DNA from: Methylococcales bacterium
GTDB taxonomy: Bacteria; Pseudomonadota; Gammaproteobacteria; Methylococcales; Methylomonadaceae
DNA length: 32,340 nucleotides
Assembly: GCA_030654015.1 (NCBI GenBank)
Contig: JAURYI010000022.1
Coordinates: 1-32,340 of the forward strand
Direction: 5' to 3'
Shown piece by piece: positions 10,181 through 17,145 of this stretch. The first letter of the stretch is position 1, and each line of letters opens with the position of its first letter. The translations under genes were made by a program, and so were the position numbers. The notes beneath the pieces were generated by a model. That model made no database searches. It had not been told where the DNA came from and saw nothing but the letters and a program-made list of their open reading frames with translations.

Positions 10181-10855
10181 TTAATTCAAACTCATCTTTA
10201 ACGCCGCCGCTGTCGGCCACGGAGCTAATACCAGACTCATAATCAATATAGAACATAAGATATTGATTTGCGCATTAACGGGTAATCCGCTGCTTGCCAT
10301 CTCTACCGCATTACTGGCAAAAATCAGCACAGGTACATACAGCGGCAACACCAGCAACGATAAAATCATCCCCCCGCGTCGTAAACCTACGGTAAGCGCG
10401 ACACCAATCGCGCCGATTAAACTCAATACAGGCGTACCTAACAACAGCGTCAGCAACAATATGCCAATCGCATGATTCGGCATACCTAAAAATACCGCCA
10501 ATAACGGCGCGACAATCAATAACGGCAAACCTGTTACCAGCCAATGCGCAACAATTTTACCCAGCACCAAAATAGACGTAGGGTGTGGACTGAGCAAAAT
10601 CTGCTCTAAGCAGCCATCATCAAAATCCGAGCGAAACAAACTGTCCAGCGATAACATAGCGGCTAATAACGCCGACACCCAGATAATACCAGCGGCAATC
10701 GCCTGTAATAACTGCGGCTGTGCGCCGATACCTAACGGAAACAGCGTAATAACCAGCACAAAAAACAGTAATGGATTAGCAATTTCAGCGCGGCGGCGTA
10801 ACGCCAATACTAAATCGCGGCGAATAATGGCAAAAAAGGCGTGGGATAAAGTCAT
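10181..10855 (-). CDS. ccmB: Haem exporter protein CcmB
   Basis: CcmB is the membrane subunit of the CcmABCD complex that releases holo-CcmE for System I cytochrome c maturation. The 224-residue product has about six hydrophobic helices and family-typical stretches such as IIRRDLVLALRR near the start, DSLFRSDFDDGCLEQILLSP, and LVLPLYVPVLIF. I start at 10855 (MTLSHAFFAIIRRD); the frame extends to 10900, but the added residues run into the flanking repeat and are not family-like. ccmC does not follow: uppP converges from the other side. ccmB is also split from ccmA by 237 nt of repeat DNA, where the two usually abut or overlap. Confidence 0.93.
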   Translation of the reverse strand: MTLSHAFFAIIRRDLVLALRRRAEIANPLLFFVLVITLFPLGIGAQPQLLQAIAAGIIWVSALLAAMLSLDSLFRSDFDDGCLEQILLSPHPTSILVLGKIVAHWLVTGLPLLIVAPLLAVFLGMPNHAIGILLLTLLLGTPVLSLIGAIGVALTVGLRRGGMILSLLVLPLYVPVLIFASNAVEMASSGLPVNAQINILCSILIMSLVLAPWPTAAALKMSLN

Positions 10856-10886
10856 AGTGAAAAATAAATTCTTGTCGGTTTTATAG

Positions 10887-11078
10887 TTCCCACGCTCCAA
10901 AGACTGTGAAAGTATTTATGTGGGAGAGGCTTTAGCCTCGCATTCGAGGCTAAAGCCTCTCCCACATTATATAAAAACAATGACTTACAAAATTCAAAAT
11001 TTGTTTTGTGGATTATTTTCATAATACTTTCACAGTCTCTCCAGCGTGGGAATTCATCCAGCAACGCTCCAGCGTTGC
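10887..11078. repeat. REP-like double palindrome, interrupted by the MITE-like element
   Basis: The left half-arm TTCCCACGCT (10887-10896) and right half-arm AGCGTGGGAA (11043-11052) would form one continuous 22-bp palindrome if 10901-11038 and the target duplication were removed. A second hairpin, GCAACGCT-cc-AGCGTTGC (11061-11078), follows in the arrangement seen for this repeat type. A related composite repeat lies at 30190-30279. Transposon-free copies elsewhere in the genome would confirm the reconstruction. Confidence 0.75.
10901..11038. mobile_element. 138-bp MITE-like element, complete copy
   Basis: The element has perfect 16-bp terminal inverted repeats: AGACTGTGAAAGTATT at 10901-10916 and its reverse complement at 11023-11038. 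An off-centre 23-bp perfect hairpin (10918-10967) fills its left part, and an AT-rich arm its right part. It is bounded by CTCCAA (10895-10900) and CTCCAG (11039-11044), consistent with a 5-6-bp target duplication. It has no coding capacity, so any movement would need a transposase supplied in trans. A second copy at 1-91 is in opposite orientation. It lies in the ccmA-ccmB gap, upstream of ccmB. Confidence 0.82.
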
Positions 11079-11092
11079 GTAGCACGGGTGTG

Positions 11093-11722
11093 TTAGCGTA
11101 ACTGTAGCGTAGATAAATTAATTCGTATTACATCGACTTCATGCAAGTCAATATCATGATGTGATGTCAGGACAATCATGCCGCCGTTCGCGCAATGTTC
11201 GACCATTAACGATTCAATCAAAGCGATACCCTGCTTATCCAGCGAGGTAAATGGTTCATCTAAAATCCATAATACATTATGCGTAATCAACAGTCGCGCT
11301 AACGATAAACGGCGTTTTTGCCCCGCAGATAAAGCCTGTACCAGCACCTCATCATAACCGTGCAGATGCACTTTTGTGAGCGCGTCGCTAATCGAATACT
11401 GTCCAGTAACGCCCAACGCTAAAGATACTTTTAGATTTTCCAGCACAGTGAGTTCTTTTTTAATACCGTCCAAATGCCCGATGTATGCCATATCGGCATA
11501 ATAAGCACTGTCATTAATGGCTTCATCGCCCCAGCGTACTTCACCTGCATCAGGTTCACGAAAGCCACATAAAATGCGCAACAGCGAGGTTTTGCCGCTG
11601 CCGTTTTTGCCTTCCAGTAATAAAATCTGCCCAGCGTTTAATTGAAAATTCAACTCGGAAAATAATACCCTGTCATCACGAATGCAGCTCAACCCTGAGC
11701 CTTGTAATAGGTATGCCGTCAT
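11093..11722 (-). CDS. ccmA: Haem exporter ATP-binding protein CcmA
   Basis: CcmA is the ATPase of the CcmABCD complex; ATP hydrolysis frees haem-loaded CcmE for cytochrome c assembly. The 209-residue protein has Walker A GKNGSGKTS (38-46), the ABC signature LSAGQKRR (131-138), Walker B LWILDEP (151-157) and an H-loop histidine (His188 in TSHHD). The first base of its ATG is the last base of the rlmB stop codon (TAATG), so translation is probably coupled to rlmB. Downstream lies repeat DNA rather than an immediate ccmB. Confidence 0.95.
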   Translation of the reverse strand: MTAYLLQGSGLSCIRDDRVLFSELNFQLNAGQILLLEGKNGSGKTSLLRILCGFREPDAGEVRWGDEAINDSAYYADMAYIGHLDGIKKELTVLENLKVSLALGVTGQYSISDALTKVHLHGYDEVLVQALSAGQKRRLSLARLLITHNVLWILDEPFTSLDKQGIALIESLMVEHCANGGMIVLTSHHDIDLHEVDVIRINLSTLQLR

Positions 11723-12471
11723 TATTTAACCGTTGATAAGCGTTGACGTACCGCTTCATACAGCAATACACCTGTGGCGACGGATAAATTCAAACTTTCC
11801 ACTTGCCCTAACATCGGGATAAACATCAAGCTGTCGCATTGTTCTTTGGTTAAGCGTCTCATACCTCTGCCTTCCGCGCCGATGACGACGGCTAACGGCA
11901 CGGTTAAATCAGTTTGATACACACTTTGGTCGGTTTCACCTGCCGCACCCATCACCCAGATGCCATTGTCTTTCAGCCAGCGCAAGGTACGAGCCAGATT
12001 AGTGACCATGTATACAGGCATGGTTTCCGCCGCGCCGCTTGCCACTTTACAAACAGTCGGCGTAATACCTGTGGCATTGTCTTTGGTAATAATCACGCCG
12101 TGTACGCCTGTGGCATCGGCGGTGCGTAAACACGCGCCCAGATTATGCGGATCTTGGACATTATCCAGCACCAGAAAAAAGGCGGTTTCGGTGAGATTTT
12201 CGACAGCGGTTTTTAAATCATGTTCAGTCAGTTCAGCAGGTAATTCGACTTCAATCACAATGCCTTGATGATTATGACTTTCAGCTAAACGGTCTAGTTT
12301 TTTACGGTCGGTTTTTTCGGCGATAATGCCTAAATCTTCTAATTCACCCAGTAATTCGGTCAGGCGTTTATCTTGTCGCCCTGCATCAACCCACGCTTGG
12401 GTGATTTTTTTGGGTGAATACGCTAATGCCGCTTGTACGGGATGGTGTCCAAATAATTTGCTTAGTTTCAT
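11722..12471 (-). CDS. rlmB: 23S rRNA (guanosine-2'-O)-methyltransferase RlmB
   Basis: RlmB methylates the 2'-O of G2251 in the peptidyl-transferase P loop. The 249-residue protein has the N-terminal SpoU substrate-binding domain (LFGHHPVQAAL at 5-15) and the three SPOUT motifs: LDNVQDPHNLGACLRTADA, VIGAEGRGMRRL and IPMLGQVESLNLSVATG, which form the trefoil-knot SAM site. I start at 12471 (MKLSKLFGHHPV), matching the family N-terminus; the open frame to 12540 adds 23 unconserved residues. The gene leads a minus-strand unit with ccmA and ccmB and diverges from the MFS gene across 191 nt. Confidence 0.94.
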   Translation of the reverse strand: MKLSKLFGHHPVQAALAYSPKKITQAWVDAGRQDKRLTELLGELEDLGIIAEKTDRKKLDRLAESHNHQGIVIEVELPAELTEHDLKTAVENLTETAFFLVLDNVQDPHNLGACLRTADATGVHGVIITKDNATGITPTVCKVASGAAETMPVYMVTNLARTLRWLKDNGIWVMGAAGETDQSVYQTDLTVPLAVVIGAEGRGMRRLTKEQCDSLMFIPMLGQVESLNLSVATGVLLYEAVRQRLSTVK

Positions 12472-12662
12472 TATGTGATAGTGAGAAAGTGAAATGCTGT
12501 TGCTACGCGGTGAAGTAACTTTTGTCGCGGTAACTGGCAAAAATAATACGCAATTGTACTATGAAACCGCCTTTAGCCAGTAGTTCATAAGGCAGGCTCA
12601 GCGGGTTTGGCAAATAGTTGTTAAAATGTCACTCACTATCGCTCAATATCAAGGGATTTATC

Positions 12663-14291
12663 ATGCTCGATTTGTTAGACAAACGCCACACAGTAGCGGG
12701 ACGCGGATTTAATCGCTGGTTGTTGCCGCCTGCCGCGTTGGCGATTCATTTATGTATCGGTATGGCGTATGGCTTTTCGGTGTTTTGGTTGCCGTTATCC
12801 AAGGCGATTGGGATTAAAGAAAGTATCCCTTGCGGTTCAGATGTGGGCTTTTTTGCCGAATTATTTATCACTACCTGCGATTGGAAAATTTCTACGTTAG
12901 GCTGGATGTACACGCTGTTTTTTGTGTTTTTAGGCTCATCAGCGGCGTTGTGGGGCGGTTGGCTGGAACACGTTGGCCCGCGTAAAGCAGGTGTGGTCAG
13001 TGCATTATGCTGGTGTGGCGGGATGTTATTGTCCGCCTTAGGCATTTACACGCATCAATTCTGGCTGATGTTATTGGGTTCGGGGGTGATTGGCGGTATC
13101 GGCTTGGGCTTGGGTTATATTTCCCCCGTATCAACGCTGATTAAATGGTTTCCTGATAAACGCGGTATGGCAACAGGGATGGCGATTATGGGCTTCGGCG
13201 GCGGGGCAATGATAGGTTCACCGTTAGCCGCGCTGTTAATGAAGCTATTTGCTACCGAAACCGATGTTGGGGTGATGCAAACCTTTATTGTGATGGCAGG
13301 GATTTATTTTGTCTTTATGATGGCAGGTGCGTTGGGTTATCGCATTCCTGCCACAGGTTGGCAACCTGAAGGCTGGACTCCACCCGCTAAACACATCAAG
13401 AACGACATGATTACCCCGCATCATGTTCATGTAAAAAACGTATTTAAAATCAAGCAATTCTGGTTATTATGGGGCGTGTTGTGCATGAATGTTAGCGCGG
13501 GTATCGGCGTGATTGGTATGTCCTCGCCGATGTTGCAGGAAGTCTTCGGCGGGCAGTTAATCGGCGTTGCGAAAACCTATAGCCAACTGGATAAAACCGA
13601 ACTTGCCAGTATCGCCGCCATTGCCGCAGGGTTTACTGCGTTGCTGAGTTTGTTCAATATCGGCGGGCGATTTTTTTGGGCGACGTTATCCGATAAATTG
13701 GGACGGAAAACCACGTTTCTGGTGTTTTTTGTATTGGGCGCATTATTGTATATCAGTGTACCGACCAGCGCAATGACGGGTAATACACCGTTATTTGTTG
13801 CGGCATTGTGCATTATATTAAGTATATACGGCGGCGGTTTTGCCACTGTTCCTGCCTATCTGGCGGATTTATTCGGCACGCAAATGGTGGGTGCGATACA
13901 CGGGCGTTTATTAACCGCGTGGGCAACCGCTGGCGTGTTAGGTCCCGTGATTGTCAATTATATGCGTGATTATCAACTGGGTTTAGGCATTGCGCGTGAG
14001 CAGGTTTATAACCAGACCATGATGATTTTAGCAGGGCTGTTGGGTATCGGCTTGGTGTGTAATTTACTGATTCGCCCTGTGGCTGATAAATGGTTTATGA
14101 ATAGCGATGAATTAGCCGAAGAAAAACGTTTGGCTCAGGAACATGACCGCGAAGAAGCGGCAGGGGAGGCGATGGATGGTGATAGCCGTATACATCCTGC
14201 TGTGGTGTACTTGGCATGGACGCTGGTGGGAATGCCGTTAGCGTGGGGGATTTATAAAACGTTGATGAATGTGAGCAAGTTTTTTGTTTGA
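12663..14291 (+). CDS. OFA-family MFS transporter with an extra C-terminal helix
   Basis: The 542-residue protein belongs to the oxalate/formate antiporter (OFA) family of major facilitator carriers. It starts with LCIGMAYGFSVFWLPLSKAI as helix 1, contains the MFS loop GGWLEHVGPRKAG and the second-half equivalent LSDKLGRKTT, and shows about 12 helices. The substrate is unknown; formate, oxalate or another small carboxylate are family possibilities. After a charged linker (EEKRLAQEHDREEAAGEA) a further helix appears, LAWTLVGMPLAWGIYKTL. This resembles the separate short MFS transporter small subunit that I recall being encoded beside many OFA carriers. ATG 12663 has AAGGGA seven bases upstream, so I prefer it to 12618. 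Confidence 0.85.
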   Translation: MLDLLDKRHTVAGRGFNRWLLPPAALAIHLCIGMAYGFSVFWLPLSKAIGIKESIPCGSDVGFFAELFITTCDWKISTLGWMYTLFFVFLGSSAALWGGWLEHVGPRKAGVVSALCWCGGMLLSALGIYTHQFWLMLLGSGVIGGIGLGLGYISPVSTLIKWFPDKRGMATGMAIMGFGGGAMIGSPLAALLMKLFATETDVGVMQTFIVMAGIYFVFMMAGALGYRIPATGWQPEGWTPPAKHIKNDMITPHHVHVKNVFKIKQFWLLWGVLCMNVSAGIGVIGMSSPMLQEVFGGQLIGVAKTYSQLDKTELASIAAIAAGFTALLSLFNIGGRFFWATLSDKLGRKTTFLVFFVLGALLYISVPTSAMTGNTPLFVAALCIILSIYGGGFATVPAYLADLFGTQMVGAIHGRLLTAWATAGVLGPVIVNYMRDYQLGLGIAREQVYNQTMMILAGLLGIGLVCNLLIRPVADKWFMNSDELAEEKRLAQEHDREEAAGEAMDGDSRIHPAVVYLAWTLVGMPLAWGIYKTLMNVSKFFV

Positions 14292-14297
14292 GTAAGC

Positions 14298-14331
14298 ATG
14301 ACTGCCAGTCTTGTAAAGGACTGGCAGTCAT
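14298..14331. terminator. Bidirectional hairpin between the MFS gene and ahcY
   Basis: ATGACTGCCAGTC (14298-14310) pairs perfectly with GACTGGCAGTCAT (14319-14331) across an 8-nt loop. It sits between convergent stop codons, 6 nt after the MFS stop and 8 nt beyond the ahcY stop, the classic place for a shared terminator. Neither side has a strong T-tract. Confidence 0.65.
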
Positions 14332-14339
14332 TCACTTAA

Positions 14340-15632
14340 TTAATAGCGATAATGATCGGCTTTATAAGGGCCTTCAACAGGAACGTTGATATAAGCCGCT
14401 TGTTCTGCGGTTAATTGCGTCAGGTTGACACCGATTTGTGTTAAGTGTGAACGAGCCACTTTTTCGTCTAAAATTTTAGGCAAAATATAGACTTTATTTT
14501 CATAGTTAGCCGCATTTGCCCACAATTCCATCTGCGCTAATACTTGGTTGCAGAATGAGTTAGACATGACGAAACTAGGATGTCCTGTCGCACAACCTAA
14601 GTTCACTAAACGACCTTCCGCTAACACGATAATGCGTTTGCCGTCTGGGAAGATAACGTGATCGACTTGTGGTTTGATGTTTTCCCAAGTGTATTGACGC
14701 AAAGCCGCAATTTCAATTTCAGAATCAAAATGTCCGATGTTGCAGACAATCGCTTGGTCACGCATTGCCAACAAATGAGCGTGCGTGATGATGTGGTAGT
14801 TGCCTGTCGCAGTGACGAAGATATTGGCAACCGGAGCCGCTTCTTCCATAGTCACTACGCGGTAGCCTTCCATTGCCGCTTGTAATGCACAAATCGGGTC
14901 AATTTCAGTAATTAATACTGTTGCACCTAAACCGCGTAATGATTGCGCACAACCTTTACCGACATCGCCATAACCGCAAACGACAGCAATTTTACCTGCA
15001 ATCATCACGTCAGTAGCGCGTTTGATACCATCAACTAAAGACTCGCGGCAACCGTAAAGGTTATCGAATTTAGATTTAGTGACTGAATCGTTGACGTTGA
15101 ACGCAGGAACGACCAATGTGCCTTTAGCAACACGTTCGTACAAACGCAATACGCCAGTAGTGGTTTCTTCGGATAAGCCTTTAACATCTGCCATTAATTC
15201 AGGGAATTTATCGGACATCATGTTGGTTAAATCGCCGCCGTCGTCCAATATCATATTGGGTCTCCAGTCATCAGGCGCGATAATGGTTTGTTCGATACAC
15301 CATTCAGCTTCTTCTTCAGTTTCACCTTTCCATGCGAATACTGGAATACCTGCCGCTGCGATGGCCGCCGCTGCGTGGTCTTGGGTAGAGAAAATGTTGC
15401 ATGAAGACCAGCGCACGGTTGCACCGAGTGCAGTCAGGGTTTCAATCAGTACTGCTGTTTGAATGGTCATGTGCAGACAGCCGGCTATGCGTGCGTCTTT
15501 TAATGGTTGTGCGGCACCGAATTCAGCGCGTAATGCCATTAAACCCGGCATTTCGGTTTCGGCGATATTGATTTCTTTACGACCCCAGTCAGCTAGGGCA
15601 ATATCGGCAACTTTATAATCAGTAAAACTCAT
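14340..15632 (-). CDS. ahcY: Adenosylhomocysteinase
   Basis: The enzyme splits S-adenosylhomocysteine to homocysteine and adenosine, removing the product inhibitor of SAM-dependent methyltransferases. The 430-residue protein shows the substrate-domain stretch [19 protein letters not shown] (48-66), the NAD site [13 protein letters not shown] (218-230), and the conserved C-terminus ending KADHYRY. Length is typical of the bacterial and archaeal form. The ATG at 15632 has an AAAGAG stretch upstream. metK lies upstream on the same strand across a 195-nt structured gap, so synthesis of SAM and clearance of its by-product are linked; some independent control of ahcY is possible. Confidence 0.97.
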   Translation of the reverse strand: MSFTDYKVADIALADWGRKEINIAETEMPGLMALRAEFGAAQPLKDARIAGCLHMTIQTAVLIETLTALGATVRWSSCNIFSTQDHAAAAIAAAGIPVFAWKGETEEEAEWCIEQTIIAPDDWRPNMILDDGGDLTNMMSDKFPELMADVKGLSEETTTGVLRLYERVAKGTLVVPAFNVNDSVTKSKFDNLYGCRESLVDGIKRATDVMIAGKIAVVCGYGDVGKGCAQSLRGLGATVLITEIDPICALQAAMEGYRVVTMEEAAPVANIFVTATGNYHIITHAHLLAMRDQAIVCNIGHFDSEIEIAALRQYTWENIKPQVDHVIFPDGKRIIVLAEGRLVNLGCATGHPSFVMSNSFCNQVLAQMELWANAANYENKVYILPKILDEKVARSHLTQIGVNLTQLTAEQAAYINVPVEGPYKADHYRY

Positions 15633-15644
15633 GGATTTGTCTCT

Positions 15645-15713
15645 TTAAGAAAATGTGGAAGTTTGGGGATCTAGGTGAACCCCAGCGTGAACTTTAGTGT
15701 TTGTTATAGACAT
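15645..15713 (-). CDS. Possible 22-residue leader peptide upstream of ahcY
   Basis: A short frame with an unusually good ribosome site (GGGAGG seven bases before its ATG) encodes MSITNTKVHAGVHLDPQTST followed by FS and a TAA, ending 12 nt before the ahcY start. The frame overlaps a stem formed by TGGGG (15664-15668) with CCCCA (15680-15684), extended by AAGTT/AACTT. Its position suggests a leader peptide or translational coupling device. There is no obvious run of Met, Cys or other sulphur-linked codons, so a classical attenuation mechanism is not evident. It could also be a chance frame. Confidence 0.35.
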   Translation of the reverse strand: MSITNTKVHAGVHLDPQTSTFS

Positions 15714-15772
15714 GAATTTTCCTCCCATCAGTAAGTGTACGAGCTATCAAGCCCAAAGTGAAAAGAGCGTTT

Positions 15773-15814
15773 GTTGGGGTGTGACTATTCGACAAGCTCA
15801 TAGCTCACCCCAAC
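15773..15814. repeat. Palindromic repeat between metK and ahcY
   Basis: GTTGGGGTG (15773-15781) and CACCCCAAC (15806-15814) form a 9-bp stem, with an inner CTAT/ATAG stem enclosing TCGACAAGCTC. It begins 14 nt after the metK stop. The GAGCTAT of its minus-strand copy can alternatively pair with ATAGCTC further on (plus-strand GAGCTAT at 15741-15747), so two exclusive foldings are possible. It may work as a terminator-like or processing hairpin, but a U-tract is missing. Confidence 0.5.
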
Positions 15815-15827
15815 TGACGATAGATGA

Positions 15828-16994
15828 TTAAATACCAGCTGCCGCTTTTAATTCGTCAACTTTATCAGTTTTTTCCCAGCTAAAGCTCTCTTCAGTACGT
15901 CCAAAATGCCCATACGCGGCAGTTGGTAAGTAAATGGGTTTCAATAAATCCAATTGTGCAATTAAACCTTTAGGGCGCATATCAAATACGTCGCGTACGA
16001 TTTGCTCTAAACGCTCTTCAGACAGTTTGCCTGTGCCGAATGTTTCCACGGTGATTGAAGTCGGTTCAGCAACACCAATCGCGTAAGACACTTGAATTTC
16101 ACAACGTTCAGCGAGTTCTGCGGCAACGATATTTTTAGCGACATAACGCGCCATGTAGGCTGCTGAACGGTCAACTTTTGAGGGGTCTTTGCCTGAGAAC
16201 GCGCCGCCACCGTGACGTGCCATACCGCCGTAAGTATCAACGATAATTTTACGACCTGTTAAACCGCAATCGCCTACTGGCCCGCCGATAACGAAGTTAC
16301 CAGTTGGGTTGATGAAGTATTTAGTGTCTTTATGTAGCCATTCTTTCGGTAAAACGTGCAGGATGATGTCATCCATAACCGCTTCATGCAGAGCTTTAGC
16401 ACTGATTTCTGGTGAATGTTGAGTAGACAAAACCACTGCATCAATAGCAACAGGTTTGTTATTTTCATAGCGGAACGTGATTTGGCTTTTTGCATCAGGA
16501 CGTAACCAAGGCAAGGTTTTGTTTTTACGCACTTCCGCCTGACGTTGTACCAGCAAATGTGAGTAGGTGATTGGAGCTGGCATGAATACATCAGTTTCAT
16601 TGCTGGCATAACCGAACATTAAGCCTTGATCGCCTGCACCTTGTTCGTGGTTTTCGCCTTCATCAACACCCATTGCAATATCAGCCGATTGTTTGCCGAT
16701 TGCGTTTAATACTGCGCAACTGTTGCCATCAAAGCCAATGTCGCCGTTATCGTAACCGATATCACACACGACTTTACGCACAAGGGCTTCAAAATCAACC
16801 CATGCGTTAGTAGTAATTTCACCAGCTAACACGACCATGCCAGTTTTGACTAAAGTTTCACACGCAACGCGGGATTTAGGGTCTTGTGCTAACAGCGCAT
16901 CAAGTACCGCATCAGAAATTTGATCGGCGACTTTGTCGGGATGTCCTTCTGATACTGATTCGGATGTAAAACTAAAATTATTGCTCACGTTCAT
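15828..16994 (-). CDS. metK: S-adenosylmethionine synthase MetK
   Basis: MetK makes SAM from methionine and ATP. The 388-residue protein has the family motifs [20 protein letters not shown] (15-34), [12 protein letters not shown] for the adenine and triphosphate site, and the glycine-rich [20 protein letters not shown], with normal length. The ATG at 16994 is preceded by GAGG four bases upstream. It lies downstream of the tRNA terminator in the rpoD cluster and upstream of ahcY; the short gap to the tRNA terminator must contain its promoter, but I see no clear hexamers. Confidence 0.97.
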   Translation of the reverse strand: MNVSNNFSFTSESVSEGHPDKVADQISDAVLDALLAQDPKSRVACETLVKTGMVVLAGEITTNAWVDFEALVRKVVCDIGYDNGDIGFDGNSCAVLNAIGKQSADIAMGVDEGENHEQGAGDQGLMFGYASNETDVFMPAPITYSHLLVQRQAEVRKNKTLPWLRPDAKSQITFRYENNKPVAIDAVVLSTQHSPEISAKALHEAVMDDIILHVLPKEWLHKDTKYFINPTGNFVIGGPVGDCGLTGRKIIVDTYGGMARHGGGAFSGKDPSKVDRSAAYMARYVAKNIVAAELAERCEIQVSYAIGVAEPTSITVETFGTGKLSEERLEQIVRDVFDMRPKGLIAQLDLLKPIYLPTAAYGHFGRTEESFSWEKTDKVDELKAAAGI

Positions 16995-17020
16995 GCCTCG
17001 CTATAAAAAATAAAATCTTG

Positions 17021-17050
17021 GATAAACAAAAGGCTGCATGGAGCAGCCTT
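17021..17050 (-). terminator. Terminator downstream of the tRNA
   Basis: On the minus strand AAGGCTGC, loop TCCAT and GCAGCCTT form an 8-bp stem (17030-17050), followed directly by TTGTTTATC. It lies 10 nt past the tRNA 3' CCA, so it ends the rpoD-tRNA transcript and separates it from metK. Confidence 0.8.
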
Positions 17051-17060
17051 GTGTATTTGG

Positions 17061-17137
17061 TGGTGGGCCCTGTAGGACTTGAACCTACGACCTGCCGATT
17101 ATGAGTCGGACGCTCTAACCAACTGAGCTAAGGGCCC
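17061..17137 (-). tRNA. tRNA with CAT anticodon, probably tRNA-Ile2 (lysidine type), otherwise tRNA-Met
   Basis: The 77-nt minus-strand sequence folds as a full cloverleaf with an encoded CCA. The acceptor stem is GGGCCCT/AGGGCCC, the D arm GCTC/GAGC, the anticodon loop CTCATAA, and the T arm GTAGG-TTCAAGT-CCTAC. The anticodon stem has one T-C mismatch at its outer pair (27-43). CAT can mean elongator Met or the TilS-modified Ile2 that reads AUA. The acceptor GGGCCCT and the CGACTCATAATCG stem-loop look like E. coli ileX (GGCCCCT) rather than metT (GGCTACG), so I favour Ile2. The gene begins 8 nt after the rpoD stop and is probably processed from the rpoD transcript. Confidence 0.93.
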
Positions 17138-17145
17138 TCTTTACG

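Noticed and set aside
10852-11085. Short minus-strand frame spanning the MITE and its flanks
   Set aside because: It simply reads through the repeat hairpin and the TIRs; no ribosome site and no protein-like pattern.
15633-15827. SAH or SAM riboswitch upstream of ahcY
   Set aside because: The gap is structured, but the conserved SAH-motif core with its paired GAGG/GCUCG elements is not visible on the minus strand. Kept only as a leader-like region.
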